Notes: generated by a model not told the origin, from the sequence alone. 64,000 bases of DNA from Clostridia bacterium (GCA_017524445.1 JAFXVP010000050.1:1-64000), one strand, 5' to 3'. Counted from the stretch's first letter, positions 15,308-24,947 are shown. Translations and numbers: made by a program.

Positions 15308-16191
15308 TTCGCTTCCCCTTTGTAGCGGATGTAGCGGTCCGCCGCCTCCGCGATCTGCGCCGCCTTCTCCTCGTGCATCCAGTGTCCCGTGTTGCGGATG
15401 CTGTGGAACACGCTGTCCGGCAGCATTTCCCGCAGCGTAAACAGCCGCGCGATCGGCTGCAGCCGATCCTCGTCGCCCCAGATGATGAAGAACTCACGCG
15501 AGGTCTTTCGGATCGCTTCGAGTGCGTATTCCTCGTCGAAATTGCGGATCGCGTACATGATCGCCTGCCGCGACGCGTGATCGTCGCAGGACTTGTAATA
15601 CTGATCGACGACCGTTTCGGTGCAGACCGTGCCGTCGTAATAGAACAGCGGCATGTATTTTTCGAAATCCTTCTTGCTGTACATCTCGCGCCAGAACGCG
15701 CCGAACGGTCCTTCGAGCCGCCGGATCTTTTTCGGCATCTGGTCCGTGATCCCGCCCGGCGTCAGCGCAATGACCTTCATGAAGCGGTCCGGATACCGGA
15801 CGGCGGCATACATCAGATACACCGCGCCCATCGTCACGCCGAGCGCGTGCGTCCGCTTGATCCCGATCGCGTCGAGACATTTCACGATTGCGCCGGCCGT
15901 TTCATCCATCGAATAGTTCAGCGAAAGAGGACGGTCGGAAAACCCGAAGCCGGGCAGATCGATCGCGATCACGCAATAGTGTTCCGCGAGCTTCGGCATC
16001 AGCTCGCGCCAGGTGTAGATCGACTGCCCCACCGAATGGATGAGCAGCAGCGGCTCGCCCCTGCCCATCGTGAGGTAGTGGATGCGGCACTGCTCCGGTT
16101 TCGGATGCGATCCGGGGAATCCCGGAAGCTCTATGGTGACGTAGTCGCCGATCAGGTCGGAATTGACGATCGGTTTGAAGTTTTGTTTCAT
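15304..16191 (-). CDS. Alpha/beta hydrolase-fold protein with Thr at the nucleophile position
   Basis: 295 residues. Oxyanion-hole region LLLIHSVGQSIYTWRELMP, IDLPGFGFSDRP, then the nucleophile elbow reads LGVTMGAVY, i.e. G-x-T-x-G with Thr120 instead of Ser. The acid (WGDEDRLQPI) and the catalytic His (IRNTGHWMHEE) are conserved. Either threonine serves as nucleophile or the protein has lost hydrolase activity. First gene of an operon with DUF951 and two signal peptidases. Confidence 0.9.
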   Translation of the reverse strand: MKQNFKPIVNSDLIGDYVTIELPGFPGSHPKPEQCRIHYLTMGRGEPLLLIHSVGQSIYTWRELMPKLAEHYCVIAIDLPGFGFSDRPLSLNYSMDETAGAIVKCLDAIGIKRTHALGVTMGAVYLMYAAVRYPDRFMKVIALTPGGITDQMPKKIRRLEGPFGAFWREMYSKKDFEKYMPLFYYDGTVCTETVVDQYYKSCDDHASRQAIMYAIRNFDEEYALEAIRKTSREFFIIWGDEDRLQPIARLFTLREMLPDSVFHSIRNTGHWMHEEKAAQIAEAADRYIRYKGEAK

Positions 16192-16464
16192 GATACACCT
16201 CTTTTATCGTTTCGATTATACCGCCACGCCTCGCCCGATGCAAGGATACGGCGGAAAACTTTTCTTTTCGTACATATTTCTGTTGCAAAAAGGTCTCTGC
16301 CTGACCGTATTTTGTGTAAATTGCGGCACGAATTGCATGTTTTGCGGATTTTTCTTTGTTGAAATCGCTTTTCTTTCCGGAAAAAATCTGTTATGATAAT
16401 AGCGGTATAGGAGCGTCATAAAAACGCTTTGGGTTTTTGTGCGCAAAAAGATTGGGGAAACACT
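16192..16464. promoter_or_regulatory. Divergent intergenic region before dnaA
   Basis: AT-richer than its surroundings. A likely dnaA -10 (TATGAT at about 16393 in CTGTTATGATAATAG) lies about 70 nt before the start. No consensus DnaA box was found on this side of dnaA. No gene seen. Confidence 0.45.
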
Positions 16465-17784
16465 ATGGAAGATCTGAAAAAAATCTGGTTTGACGCGCGG
16501 GAGATCATTCGTCCGCAGCTGACGTCGGTGACGTTTCACCGCTGGATCGACGCGCTCGATCCGGTCATCGTGCAAAACGGTATCCTCGTGCTGGAAGCGG
16601 CGGATGAGGTCGTGAAAAACACCGTTACGGAATACTATTTCGATCATGTTCGCTCGGCTGTGCAGAAGGCGGAGCCGGATATTCTGGACGTGCTTCTGAT
16701 CCTGCCGTCCCAACGCAGGGATTTCATCAAGTCCGCGGCGGAAGAGATTTCCCTGAATTCATTGACGCTGAATCCGAAGTACACCTTCGATACGTTCGTC
16801 GTCGGCAAATCGAACAACTTCGCACACGCGGCGGCGGTTGCGGTCGTCGAAGCGCCCGGCAGAGCTTATAATCCGCTGTTCCTGTACGGCGGCGTGGGGC
16901 TCGGCAAGACGCACTTGATGCACGCGATCGGACATGCGGTGAAAGAAGCGAATCCTTCCGCGCGCATCGTTTACGTAACGAGCGAAATGTTCACCAACGA
17001 CATGATCGAAGCGGTCCGCGCCGGCAAAAACGTCGAATTCCGGCAGCGGTATCGCAACGTGGATCTTCTGATGATCGACGATATCCAGTTCATCGCGGGA
17101 AAGCAGGCAGTGCAGGAGGAATTCTTCAATACCTTCAACACGCTGCACAACGCGGGCAAGCAGATCGTCATCAGCTCCGACCGTCCGCCGAAGGAGATTA
17201 AAGCGCTTGAGGAACGTCTTTCCTCCCGCTTCGAATGGGGTCTTGTCGCGGATATCCAGGCGCCGGATCTTGAAACAAGGACCGCGATCTTACGGAACCG
17301 CGCGCAGAACGAGCACGTGGATATTTCCGACGATATCATCAACTTCATTGCGGAAAATATCGTCGACAACATCCGAAAGCTTGAGGGCAGCCTGAACCGG
17401 GTCATTGCATACGCGCGTTTGAAACGCCTGCCGATCACGCTGAATCTGGCCAAGGAAGCGATGAAGGACATGCTGCCGCAGAAGCAGGAGATTGTCGTGA
17501 CGCCGGACCGCATCAAGGAAACGGTCGCGGAATACTATTCTGTGCCGATGGAAAGTCTGCTGTCGCAGCGGCGCGACAAGGAGGTCGTGCTCCCGCGGCA
17601 GATCGCGATGTATTTCTGTCTGAAGCTATTAAGTCTTCCTTATAAAAAGATCGCAACGCTGTTCGATCGCGACGATCACACAACGGCGATCTCGGCGTGC
17701 AGAAAGATCGAAAAGATGATCGAGGAAGACCGCGGATTTGCGGATACGATCGAAAGCATTCAGACGCGCATCAAGGAAGGATAG
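16465..17784 (+). CDS. dnaA: Chromosomal replication initiator protein DnaA
   Basis: 439 residues. Domain I at the N-terminus (MEDLKKIWFDAREIIRPQL), a short domain II, AAA+ domain III with Walker A GGVGLGKTHLMHAIG, Walker B LLMIDDIQFIAGK and the arginine-finger region. Domain IV has the DnaA-box-binding motif RDDHTTAISACRKI. DnaA binds boxes at oriC and melts it. The ATG at 16465 was chosen over an upstream in-frame ATG because domain I begins here and a GGGG SD precedes it. Confidence 0.98.
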   Translation: MEDLKKIWFDAREIIRPQLTSVTFHRWIDALDPVIVQNGILVLEAADEVVKNTVTEYYFDHVRSAVQKAEPDILDVLLILPSQRRDFIKSAAEEISLNSLTLNPKYTFDTFVVGKSNNFAHAAAVAVVEAPGRAYNPLFLYGGVGLGKTHLMHAIGHAVKEANPSARIVYVTSEMFTNDMIEAVRAGKNVEFRQRYRNVDLLMIDDIQFIAGKQAVQEEFFNTFNTLHNAGKQIVISSDRPPKEIKALEERLSSRFEWGLVADIQAPDLETRTAILRNRAQNEHVDISDDIINFIAENIVDNIRKLEGSLNRVIAYARLKRLPITLNLAKEAMKDMLPQKQEIVVTPDRIKETVAEYYSVPMESLLSQRRDKEVVLPRQIAMYFCLKLLSLPYKKIATLFDRDDHTTAISACRKIEKMIEEDRGFADTIESIQTRIKEG

Positions 17785-18018
17785 TTATCCACAGTTCGTG
17801 GAACGGACAAGTGGAAGGATTTTGGATACTGCGGAGAGCGGGGATACCGTGGAAAAGCGATCGGTTTGTCCACGTTCAAAACGCAGCGGCGCCCACATCC
17901 GAAAGAGGCAGGAAACGGGGAAAATACGGGTTATCCGTTTTTTCCACACCGCCTACTGATACGGCTACTGTAAAAAGAATAAAAACGAGCATAAACACAA
18001 CGAAGAAATGGTGGATAA
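17785..18018 (+). other. oriC: Replication origin oriC (DnaA-box cluster and AT-rich segment)
   Basis: Between dnaA and dnaN. DnaA boxes: TTATCCACA 17785-17793 (perfect, abutting the dnaA stop), TTGTCCACG 17866-17874, TTATCCGTT 17931-17939, TTTTCCACA 17940-17948 and reversed TTATCCACC at 18010-18018. The AT-rich stretch 17968-18003 (TAAAAAGAATAAAAACGAGC) is the likely unwinding element. Inferred from gene context and boxes. Confidence 0.85.
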
Positions 18019-18037
18019 CCGCCGGAAAGGAATTGAT

Positions 18038-19132
18038 ATGAAGTTTACCATGCAAACCGAAGATCTTGCTTCGGGCGTTCTCTCCGTTATCAAGGCGCTG
18101 CCGGTGCGCTCTGCAATGCCCGCTCTCGAAGGCGTTCTGATCGAGGCGACAAGCGAGGGACTGAAGCTGACCTGCTCCGATCTGATGTTCCAGAAGGAAT
18201 GCGTGCTTCCCGCAACCGTCGAGGAAGAAGGCAAATGCGTTCTGAAGGGCAAGTTTTTGGCGGAAATATTAAGAAAGCTGCCGAACGAACCGCTTTACGC
18301 GGAACAGGAAGGCATGATTTTGAAGATCAGGAGCGGCCGCGTTCGTCAGCGTCTGCAATGCGTCGAGTTTGACGAGTTTCCGATCATGCGAGCAAAGGGC
18401 GACGTGGTGGATATCAAGGTCAGCGCGGATCAGCTTAAAAGCATGATCGACCACACGGTGTTCGCTGTTTCGCTGGACGATTCCCGTCCGGTGCTCACCG
18501 GCGCGCTGATCGAAGCAAGCGAGGATCTTCTGACGTTCGTCGCGACCGACTCCTTCCAGTTTGCCATGACAAATCTTCATACCGAAAACCGCGGCGTGAC
18601 CGCGCGCACGATCGTGCAGGGCAAGGTGCTGACCGAGATCGCGAAGATGGCGGAAGAGACCGAACAGGACGTCACGCTTTCGATCACCAAGACGCACCTT
18701 ACGGTGCAGGTAAACGACACGCGGCTGACCGCGCGGCTTCTGGACGGCAACTATATTGATTATAAGCGCATCATTCCGAAGGAGTGCAAGACGCGCGTGC
18801 TCGTGAATACCGCGGACTTCTACACCATGACCGACCGCGCGCAGCTGATCGCCAGAGAAGGCAACAACAGCGTTATGCTGCACTTTGAAGGCGATTCGCT
18901 CACCATGAGCGCGGAGAGCTTCGTCGGCCGCGGCGAGGACACGATGGAGGTCAGCATCGTCGGCGATCCGATCGACATCGCGTTCAATCCGAAGTACATT
19001 ATGAACGTGCTGAAAAATGTCCCGGACGAAACGGTCTACGTCGAATTCAACAGTCCGATCAGCCCGTGCGTGATCCGTCCGGTGCAGGGCGACGCGTACC
19101 TCTATCTGATCGTTCCGATGCGGGTGTACTGA
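18038..19132 (+). CDS. dnaN: DNA polymerase III sliding clamp, beta subunit
   Basis: 364 residues, standard for DnaN, with three clamp domains. Typical pieces: MKFTMQTEDLASGVLSVIKAL, the second-domain SLDDSRPVLTGALIE, ATDSFQFA and the C-terminal LIVPMRVY. It forms the ring that tethers replicative polymerase. The ATG at 18038 has GGAAAGGAA upstream; a longer in-frame start lies inside the origin. Confidence 0.98.
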   Translation: MKFTMQTEDLASGVLSVIKALPVRSAMPALEGVLIEATSEGLKLTCSDLMFQKECVLPATVEEEGKCVLKGKFLAEILRKLPNEPLYAEQEGMILKIRSGRVRQRLQCVEFDEFPIMRAKGDVVDIKVSADQLKSMIDHTVFAVSLDDSRPVLTGALIEASEDLLTFVATDSFQFAMTNLHTENRGVTARTIVQGKVLTEIAKMAEETEQDVTLSITKTHLTVQVNDTRLTARLLDGNYIDYKRIIPKECKTRVLVNTADFYTMTDRAQLIAREGNNSVMLHFEGDSLTMSAESFVGRGEDTMEVSIVGDPIDIAFNPKYIMNVLKNVPDETVYVEFNSPISPCVIRPVQGDAYLYLIVPMRVY

Positions 19133-19141
19133 TTTAAGAAG

Positions 19142-19174
19142 AATAAAAAAAGAGCTGCATGGCTCTTTTTTTAT
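19142..19174. terminator. Bidirectional terminator between dnaN and the phosphoesterase gene
   Basis: AAAAAAAGAGC-tgcatg-GCTCTTTTTTT: a short stem with A tract on the left and T tract on the right, usable from both strands. Confidence 0.75.
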
Positions 19175-19863
19175 ATGATTTGTTTCGGAATGAAGTTCAG
19201 ATAATCCGCCGGGACCGCGTGATAGGTGACGCCGTCATGATCGCCGTTAAAGAGATAACGATGTGAAGCGCCGTGCAGATGGCCGTAAACGACGTCCGTG
19301 ACGCCTGCTGCGGCAAACTTCTCTGCAAACGCACTCGGCTCGCCGGATTCCGAAAACGGCGGAAAATGCAGCATGCCGATCGCTCTGACGTCCTTCGGCA
19401 GGGCATGCAGCGACAGATCGAGGCGGATCAGCTCGCGATCGAAGAGCTTTCGGTCGGCGTTCTCCTTGAAATGCGACGACTCCGGAATCGTCCAGCCGCG
19501 CGTGCCGCAGATACAGAGATCGCCGAAACGAAAGACGTCGTTCTGAAGCGCGTACATGCCCTCAGGAAGCGCTGCGCGGACCTTTGTCACACTTTGCCAC
19601 CAATAGTCGTGATTGCCCCGTAAAAGCAATTTCGCGCCCTTCAGAGAGCCGATAAATGCAAGATCGGCGATCGCGTCACTGAGATACATTGCCCAACTGA
19701 CGTCACCGGGGATCAGAACGAGATCGTCCTCCCTTACCGTATCCTGCCATGCCTCTTTGATGCGGCCCGCGTGATCCTTCCAGTGCGCGCCGAACACGTC
19801 CATTGCCTTGTTCGGAACGGACAGACTGAGGTGCAGATCACCGATGGCGTAAACGTGGGGCAT
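19171..19863 (-). CDS. Calcineurin-like metallophosphoesterase
   Basis: 230 residues. All metal-binding motifs of the family are present in order: GDLHL near the start, GDVSWAM, GNHDYWW, the late LHFPPF (His) and YGHLHGASH. It resembles the cytosolic YkuE/phosphohydrolase group found near dnaN in Clostridia; its substrate is unknown. Converges with dnaN and ends within the shared terminator. Confidence 0.92.
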   Translation of the reverse strand: MPHVYAIGDLHLSLSVPNKAMDVFGAHWKDHAGRIKEAWQDTVREDDLVLIPGDVSWAMYLSDAIADLAFIGSLKGAKLLLRGNHDYWWQSVTKVRAALPEGMYALQNDVFRFGDLCICGTRGWTIPESSHFKENADRKLFDRELIRLDLSLHALPKDVRAIGMLHFPPFSESGEPSAFAEKFAAAGVTDVVYGHLHGASHRYLFNGDHDGVTYHAVPADYLNFIPKQII

Positions 19864-19941
19864 GGACGCCTCTCCTTCAAAGAAATAAAAGGAAGAAACT
19901 CTTCCTTTTGATACGGCGGTATTCGGCGAAAACGACGTGCG

Positions 19942-20238
19942 TCAGTCTTCGTCGTCCGCGGATTCGGTAATATCCTCTTCGAGCGGATCGTCCGCTTCGT
20001 CGGCGCGTACCTTATCCGCAAGGATCTCGAGATTCGCCTGCCGCTTCTGTTCCTTCAGACAATCTTCACAGAGATCGTGACCGGGCAGCGCGGGCTTTTC
20101 GCCGCATTCGCTGCACATGATGATCTCGTCATCGTTGCTCGGCGCGTACCGGTGCGTGCGCTCCGCCGCGCAGGTGCGGCACATGGTTTCATTTCCGCGG
20201 ATATAATTCAGTTCACAAATCGGGCATTTTTTGAGCAT
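19942..20238 (-). CDS. Small zinc-ribbon protein, 98 aa
   Basis: Starts MLKKCPICELNYIRGNETMC with two cysteine pairs, CPIC and CRTC. A second set follows (CSECG, CEDC), then a charged tail ending ITESADDED. It resembles Clostridial zinc-ribbon proteins of the TIGR03826/YvyF type, but that assignment is weak. An extended TTG start 33 nt upstream is also possible. Between engB and the phosphoesterase, probably one operon. Function unknown. Confidence 0.75.
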   Translation of the reverse strand: MLKKCPICELNYIRGNETMCRTCAAERTHRYAPSNDDEIIMCSECGEKPALPGHDLCEDCLKEQKRQANLEILADKVRADEADDPLEEDITESADDED

Positions 20239-20314
20239 ACCTATTTTGAATACCTCGCTTGTAGATTTCAAAGCATAGTATGCAAAGAGATGCCGCTTCT
20301 GTCAAGCCCTTTTT

Positions 20315-20938
20315 TTATTCTTTTTGAGATTCTTTTCCGATCGCTTCGCAGTCGCGGAAAATCTGACCGATCCGTTCTAAAAGCTCCTCTTTGCCTTCTC
20401 CCGTTTCCGATGAAAAGGGAATCGCAAACGGCGGCGCGCCGAGCTCCTTCGCGCGCTTGTTCGCTTCCGGTTTTCGCTTCGATTTTGCGATCTTGTCCGC
20501 CTTCGTCGCGACAAGCGTATACGGAATATTGTAATAAATCAGGTAGCGAAACATCATCAGATCGTCTTGTGTCGGCGCGTGACGGACGTCGACGAGCATC
20601 AGAAGATGCTTGACCCGCCCGCTTTGCAGATACCGTTCAAGCAGCTCGCCCCAGCTTTTTTGCTCGGTCTTCGACGCCTTCGCAAAGCCGTAGCCCGGCA
20701 GATCGACAAGATAGAACGCCTTGTTCAGCAGAAAAAAATTGACAAGGCGCGTCTTGCCCGGGCTTGCCGAGGTCTTAGCAAGCTTGTTGTTGTTCGTAAG
20801 GCGGTTGATGAGGCTTGATTTGCCGACATTCGACTTTCCGACGATCGCGATCTCGCACGGAAGCGGCGCGGGGTATGCGCCGTCGATCCCCGCGCTGGTA
20901 ACAAATTCCGCCTGTCTGATTGCAAAAAGTTCTTCCAT
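20315..20938 (-). CDS. engB: Ribosome biogenesis GTP-binding protein EngB/YsxC
   Basis: 207 residues. TRAFAC GTPase with G1 GKSNVGKSS, G3 DLPGYGFA, G4 TKADK and G5-like SSETGEG. The family is essential in many bacteria for 50S subunit assembly. The ATG at 20938 has a strong GGGGG SD 3-8 nt upstream; the longer frame reaches into the divergent promoter region. Confidence 0.96.
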   Translation of the reverse strand: MEELFAIRQAEFVTSAGIDGAYPAPLPCEIAIVGKSNVGKSSLINRLTNNNKLAKTSASPGKTRLVNFFLLNKAFYLVDLPGYGFAKASKTEQKSWGELLERYLQSGRVKHLLMLVDVRHAPTQDDLMMFRYLIYYNIPYTLVATKADKIAKSKRKPEANKRAKELGAPPFAIPFSSETGEGKEELLERIGQIFRDCEAIGKESQKE

Positions 20939-21003
20939 AGCCCCCAGTATACCGTGAAAATTCACATTTCGCAAGATATTCGTTTACACTTTCGTCATTC
21001 GTT

Positions 21004-21031
21004 TTGGAAAACAGCATGGTACAATTATGGT
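21004..21031 (+). promoter_or_regulatory. Possible promoter of the MreB-like gene
   Basis: TTGGAA (21004-21009), a 16-nt spacer and TATGGT (21026-21031), about 40 nt before the start. Weak match, with an overlapping TACAAT at 21020. Confidence 0.35.
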
Positions 21032-21070
21032 ACAAGTATAAGAGGCCGAACTGTCGGCGGAAGGATCGGT

Positions 21071-22108
21071 ATGGGACTGTTTCATTCATCGGATATCGGA
21101 TTGGACCTCGGCACGAGCAACGTGCTCGCGTACGTACGGGGCAAAGGCATCGTACTGCGTGAGCCGAATATCGCCGCGGTCGAACGCGGTTCGGGCAAGC
21201 TCGTCGCGATCGGTCAGGAGGCGAAGGAGCTCGTGGGCAGAGCGCCGGACAATCTGATGATCATCCGGCCGATGCAGGACGGCGTTGTCGCGAACTTTGA
21301 CGCGACGGAGCGTATGCTGACGCTGTTTTTCAACCGTATCGTCGGCAGCCGCATCTTCTTCAAGCCGCGCGCGGTCGTGGCGGTTCCGTCGATGGCGACC
21401 GAAGTGGAAAAGCGCGCGGTCATCGAAACGACCGAGGGTGCGGGCGCGCGGTATACGTTTCTTTTGGAAGAGCCCGTGGCGGCGGCGATCGGCGCGGGGC
21501 TCGACATCAACGAACCGAAGGCGAACATTGTTCTGGACATCGGCGCGGGTACGTGCGACATTGTCGTGACCTCGATGGGAAAGGCGGTCCGGCACGATTC
21601 ACTGCGCGTCGGCGGAGACAAATTCGACGCGGCGATCGTGCGGTATCTGAAACGGCAGCACGGCGTCGTGATCGGCACGGGCGCGGCGGAGGAGCTCAAG
21701 ATCGCATATGCCTCCGCGTTCCCGCGCAAGGAAGAACTGAAAATGGAAGTGCGCGGAAGGTCCTTGGGCGGCGGGCTTCCGATCTCGATGGAGCTTGGTT
21801 CTAACGAGCTCACCTACGCGCTTGCGGAGCCGCTTCTGTCGATCGCGGAGGCATTGAAGGACGTACTCGAGCAGACGCCGCCGGAGCTGTCCGGCGATAT
21901 CGCGTCGCGGGGGATCTGCCTGACCGGCGGCGGCGCACAGCTGTTCGGTCTGGATCAGTACATTGCGGAGCAGATCGGCGTACCGTGCTACGTCGCGGAG
22001 GATCCGGTCGCGTGCGTCGCGATCGGCTGCGGCAAGGTGCTGGAGGAGCCGAGAAAATACGAAGGCGTGCTGTATGATTATCGACGCGGCGATTATTACG
22101 AGGATTGA
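21071..22108 (+). CDS. mreB: Rod-shape determining protein, MreB/Mbl family
   Basis: 345 residues. Actin-fold motifs: phosphate-1 IGLDLGTSNVLAYV, phosphate-2 LDIGAGTCDIVVTS and the adenosine loop ICLTGGGAQLFGLDQ. The N-terminal SSDIGLDLGTSN matches MreB/Mbl rather than DnaK or FtsA. It polymerises under the membrane to guide lateral wall synthesis. It stands alone without mreC/mreD, as Mbl often does; the exact paralogue is not certain. SD GAAGGA. Confidence 0.93.
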   Translation: MGLFHSSDIGLDLGTSNVLAYVRGKGIVLREPNIAAVERGSGKLVAIGQEAKELVGRAPDNLMIIRPMQDGVVANFDATERMLTLFFNRIVGSRIFFKPRAVVAVPSMATEVEKRAVIETTEGAGARYTFLLEEPVAAAIGAGLDINEPKANIVLDIGAGTCDIVVTSMGKAVRHDSLRVGGDKFDAAIVRYLKRQHGVVIGTGAAEELKIAYASAFPRKEELKMEVRGRSLGGGLPISMELGSNELTYALAEPLLSIAEALKDVLEQTPPELSGDIASRGICLTGGGAQLFGLDQYIAEQIGVPCYVAEDPVACVAIGCGKVLEEPRKYEGVLYDYRRGDYYED

Positions 22109-22120
22109 GGGGAATTCATT

Positions 22121-23089
22121 ATGGCAGAAACAAAAGGGAAAAAAGCGTTGTCGCTGTGCATTCTGCGCGTACTGGAGCAGCATGCCGGCAAGACGGATCC
22201 GTTGTCGACGCGCCATATCATCGAATATTTAGCGGAGGATCACGGCATGATCGCCGAGCGCAAGGCGGTCGGCCGCAACCTGCTCCTTTTGCAGGAGATG
22301 GGCTTTCCGCTTTCCACCTATCAGGAGAACGGCAAGGGCTACTATCTCAAAACGGACGCGGGCTCCGTACAGCATGAACACAACCCCATCGCGCTGGACG
22401 CGTATTTAAGGGCGCCGCGTTCCGAACGCACGGAGCGCGAGATCGAACGGCTTCAGGATCTCGTGCCGGTCTACGTCTCGGAGGCGGAAACCGGAAAACA
22501 GCCGGAAAACGTGTTCGAAACGCTCGATGTTCTGAAGGACGCGATCTTAAAAAACGTGCAGATCAGTTTTCTGTACGCCGTCGTGCAGCCGGACGGCAGA
22601 AAAAAGCCGCAGCTGGAAACGCCGTTTACGGTGTCGCCGTACGCGCTCTTCCTTGCGGAAGGGTATTACTACGTGATCGTTTCCATGTCCGGCTACGGGC
22701 GGCTGCTGCACTACCGCTGCGACCTTATGGAGCAGGTCACGCTGACCGAGACGCCGGCGCGCGCGGCGGAGACGCTGATCGAATGCAGGGACGGACTGGA
22801 CGTAAAAGCATACGTGAACCGGACAATGTATCTCACTGACGTCAGGGAACAGCATACCGTACTCTGCGCGGAGCATCTTGCGGGCGCGCTTCTGGACACG
22901 TTCGGCGACGCCGTGCGGATGCGTCCGGAGGGCGAAACGATCCGCGCGGAGATCGACGCGCCCTGGGAGATGGTGCATCGGTTTCTGGTCGGAAATCTCA
23001 AGCACACGACGCTGCTTGCGCCGGCGTGGCGGCGGGCGCAGATCCGCGAGGAGCTGCTTTCGGCGCTTTCCACGTATCCGCAGGGATAA
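22121..23089 (+). CDS. WYL-domain transcriptional regulator
   Basis: 322 residues. N-terminal winged helix (STRHIIEYLAEDHGMIAERKAVGRNLLLL), a middle WYL-type sensor domain (SPYALFLAEGYYYVIVSMSG.GRLLHYRCDLM) and a WCX-like C-terminal extension. This family usually represses or activates nearby or stress genes on ligand or nucleic-acid binding. Starts 12 nt after the MreB-like gene with SD GAGGGG, so likely cotranscribed with it. Confidence 0.88.
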   Translation: MAETKGKKALSLCILRVLEQHAGKTDPLSTRHIIEYLAEDHGMIAERKAVGRNLLLLQEMGFPLSTYQENGKGYYLKTDAGSVQHEHNPIALDAYLRAPRSERTEREIERLQDLVPVYVSEAETGKQPENVFETLDVLKDAILKNVQISFLYAVVQPDGRKKPQLETPFTVSPYALFLAEGYYYVIVSMSGYGRLLHYRCDLMEQVTLTETPARAAETLIECRDGLDVKAYVNRTMYLTDVREQHTVLCAEHLAGALLDTFGDAVRMRPEGETIRAEIDAPWEMVHRFLVGNLKHTTLLAPAWRRAQIREELLSALSTYPQG

Positions 23090-23164
23090 AAAGAGGGAAT
23101 CGTTTTGGATTTCTACGCATTTATGACACATTTGTATGGTATCGTATGAGCTGAGGGAACAGCT

Positions 23165-24931
23165 ATGGAACAACAGGAAAAAACGTCCGGCAAGGTGCTC
23201 TTTGAGACGCTCCGGGAACAATTCAGAAAAATCATTCCGAAAAAACCGCTGCGCGTACTGCTTACGGCGGTCACGATCGTGCTGCTTCTGGGGCTTGTGA
23301 TCGGGATCGTCAGCGGCTCTCTTGCGATCGCGAGATGCGGAACGGGCCGTGTGATCGAAGCCGACGCGGAGCCGGTCGCAAACGTACAGCCCGCGCGTCC
23401 GGACCCGGGCTTTTCCAGCGATACGGTGGTCGTGGTCCATACGAAGGAGCCGGAAGCGACAGCTGTCCCGCTTCCTACCGAAGCGCCGACGCCCGAACCG
23501 CAGGATACGCCGGAGCCGGAGGTCACGCAGGACCCCGCGGACGCAACGAACTTTCTCAACGGAAAGACCCTCCAGAAGGGCGATACCGACGAGCTCATTA
23601 TCACCGTGCAGTCGTCGCTGATGGAGCTCGGCTACATGGACCCCGACGAGCCGACCGACTATTTCGGCAATCAGACGCAGGACGCGATCATCACGTTCCA
23701 GAAGCACAACAACCTGCTGCCGGACGGCATCGTGGGCGAGGTCACCTATGCGCTGCTCGTCGGCGGACAGGCCAATGAGTACGTCATGCAGGAGGGCGAC
23801 GAGGGCGACGACGTCAAGGAGGTGCAGGACCGTCTTTACGAGCTCGCCTATCTCGATAAAAACAGCCGTACCGGCACGTTCGGCGAAAAGACCGCCGCGG
23901 CGGTGCGATCGTTCCAGAGCGCGAACGGTCTGAAGGTCGACGGAAAGGTAGGCGCAAAGACGCTGAACACGCTGTATTCGAGCGACGTCGTCAGCAACAG
24001 CTATAAAGCCGGCGATTCGGACGAGATCATCATTTCCTATCAGAAGCGCCTGCAGAAGCTCGGGTATCTTTCAAGCGACTATGCGTGCTCTGGCAAGATG
24101 GACAGCAAGATGGTTTCCGCCATCAAGACGTTCCAGGAGGCAAACGGCCTCGTACGCGACGGCTGTCTCGGTCCCGCGACGATGGAGCAGATCAACAGCA
24201 AGGACGCGGTGCATTACGCCATGCGTCTCGGCATGAGCGGCTCCGCGATCCGTGCGGCGCAGCAGAAGCTGTACAAGCTCGGCTATATTCGCTCCAGCCA
24301 GGTCACCGGCTATTACGGAGAGACCACGGTCGAGGCGGTCAGGTCGTTCCAGAAGCGCAACGGCATTTCGCAGAGCGGCGAGATCAACGCCAAAACGCTT
24401 GAAAAGCTGGACAGCGAAAAGGCGAAAGCGGCGCAGACGGCTTCCGTCAAGAAGACGGCGACGCCGAAGCCCTCCGGCGGCAAGACGACGCCGAAACCCA
24501 GCGGCAGCAGCGGCAGCAGTGGTACGGTCTCAAGCTCAAAGGGCGTCGAACGGTTCATCGAGATCGCGCAGAGCAAGATCGGCTGCCGGTACGTGCGCGG
24601 CGCAAAGGGACCGAACCAGTTCGATTGCTCCGGCTTCGTATACTGGTGCATGAATCAGGCGGGCGTGCGGCAGAGCTATATGACCAGCATCATCTGGCGT
24701 TCGTGCTCGAAGTACAAGCGCATCAACTCGATGAGCTCCATCGAACGCGGCGACGTCCTCGTGTTCTCCGGCTCGTCCATGGCGACAGGTCACGTCGGCA
24801 TCTATCTCGGCGACGGAAAGATGATCGACGCGTCCTCCTCGGACGGACACGTCCGCATCACGTCGAGCAACATCCTGAAGAGCAAGTACTGGCAGGAGCA
24901 CTTCCTGATGGCATACCGCATCTGGGATTAA
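23165..24931 (+). CDS. Membrane-anchored NlpC/P60 peptidoglycan hydrolase with four peptidoglycan-binding repeats
   Basis: 588 residues. Cytoplasmic N-terminus, one TM helix (LLTAVTIVLLLGLVIGIVSG, about residues 36-56), a Pro/Glu linker, then four PG_binding_1-type repeats with LG(Y)-x-x-D..G..T..A(I/V)..FQ patterns (about residues 140-420). A Ser/Lys linker and an intact NlpC/P60 domain follow. The catalytic Cys is in FDCSGFVYWCM and the His in ATGHVGIYLG. It would cut stem-peptide bonds in the wall; contrast the inactive copy at 12016. Confidence 0.93.
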   Translation: MEQQEKTSGKVLFETLREQFRKIIPKKPLRVLLTAVTIVLLLGLVIGIVSGSLAIARCGTGRVIEADAEPVANVQPARPDPGFSSDTVVVVHTKEPEATAVPLPTEAPTPEPQDTPEPEVTQDPADATNFLNGKTLQKGDTDELIITVQSSLMELGYMDPDEPTDYFGNQTQDAIITFQKHNNLLPDGIVGEVTYALLVGGQANEYVMQEGDEGDDVKEVQDRLYELAYLDKNSRTGTFGEKTAAAVRSFQSANGLKVDGKVGAKTLNTLYSSDVVSNSYKAGDSDEIIISYQKRLQKLGYLSSDYACSGKMDSKMVSAIKTFQEANGLVRDGCLGPATMEQINSKDAVHYAMRLGMSGSAIRAAQQKLYKLGYIRSSQVTGYYGETTVEAVRSFQKRNGISQSGEINAKTLEKLDSEKAKAAQTASVKKTATPKPSGGKTTPKPSGSSGSSGTVSSSKGVERFIEIAQSKIGCRYVRGAKGPNQFDCSGFVYWCMNQAGVRQSYMTSIIWRSCSKYKRINSMSSIERGDVLVFSGSSMATGHVGIYLGDGKMIDASSSDGHVRITSSNILKSKYWQEHFLMAYRIWD

Positions 24932-24947
24932 AAGAAACGAAACAAAA

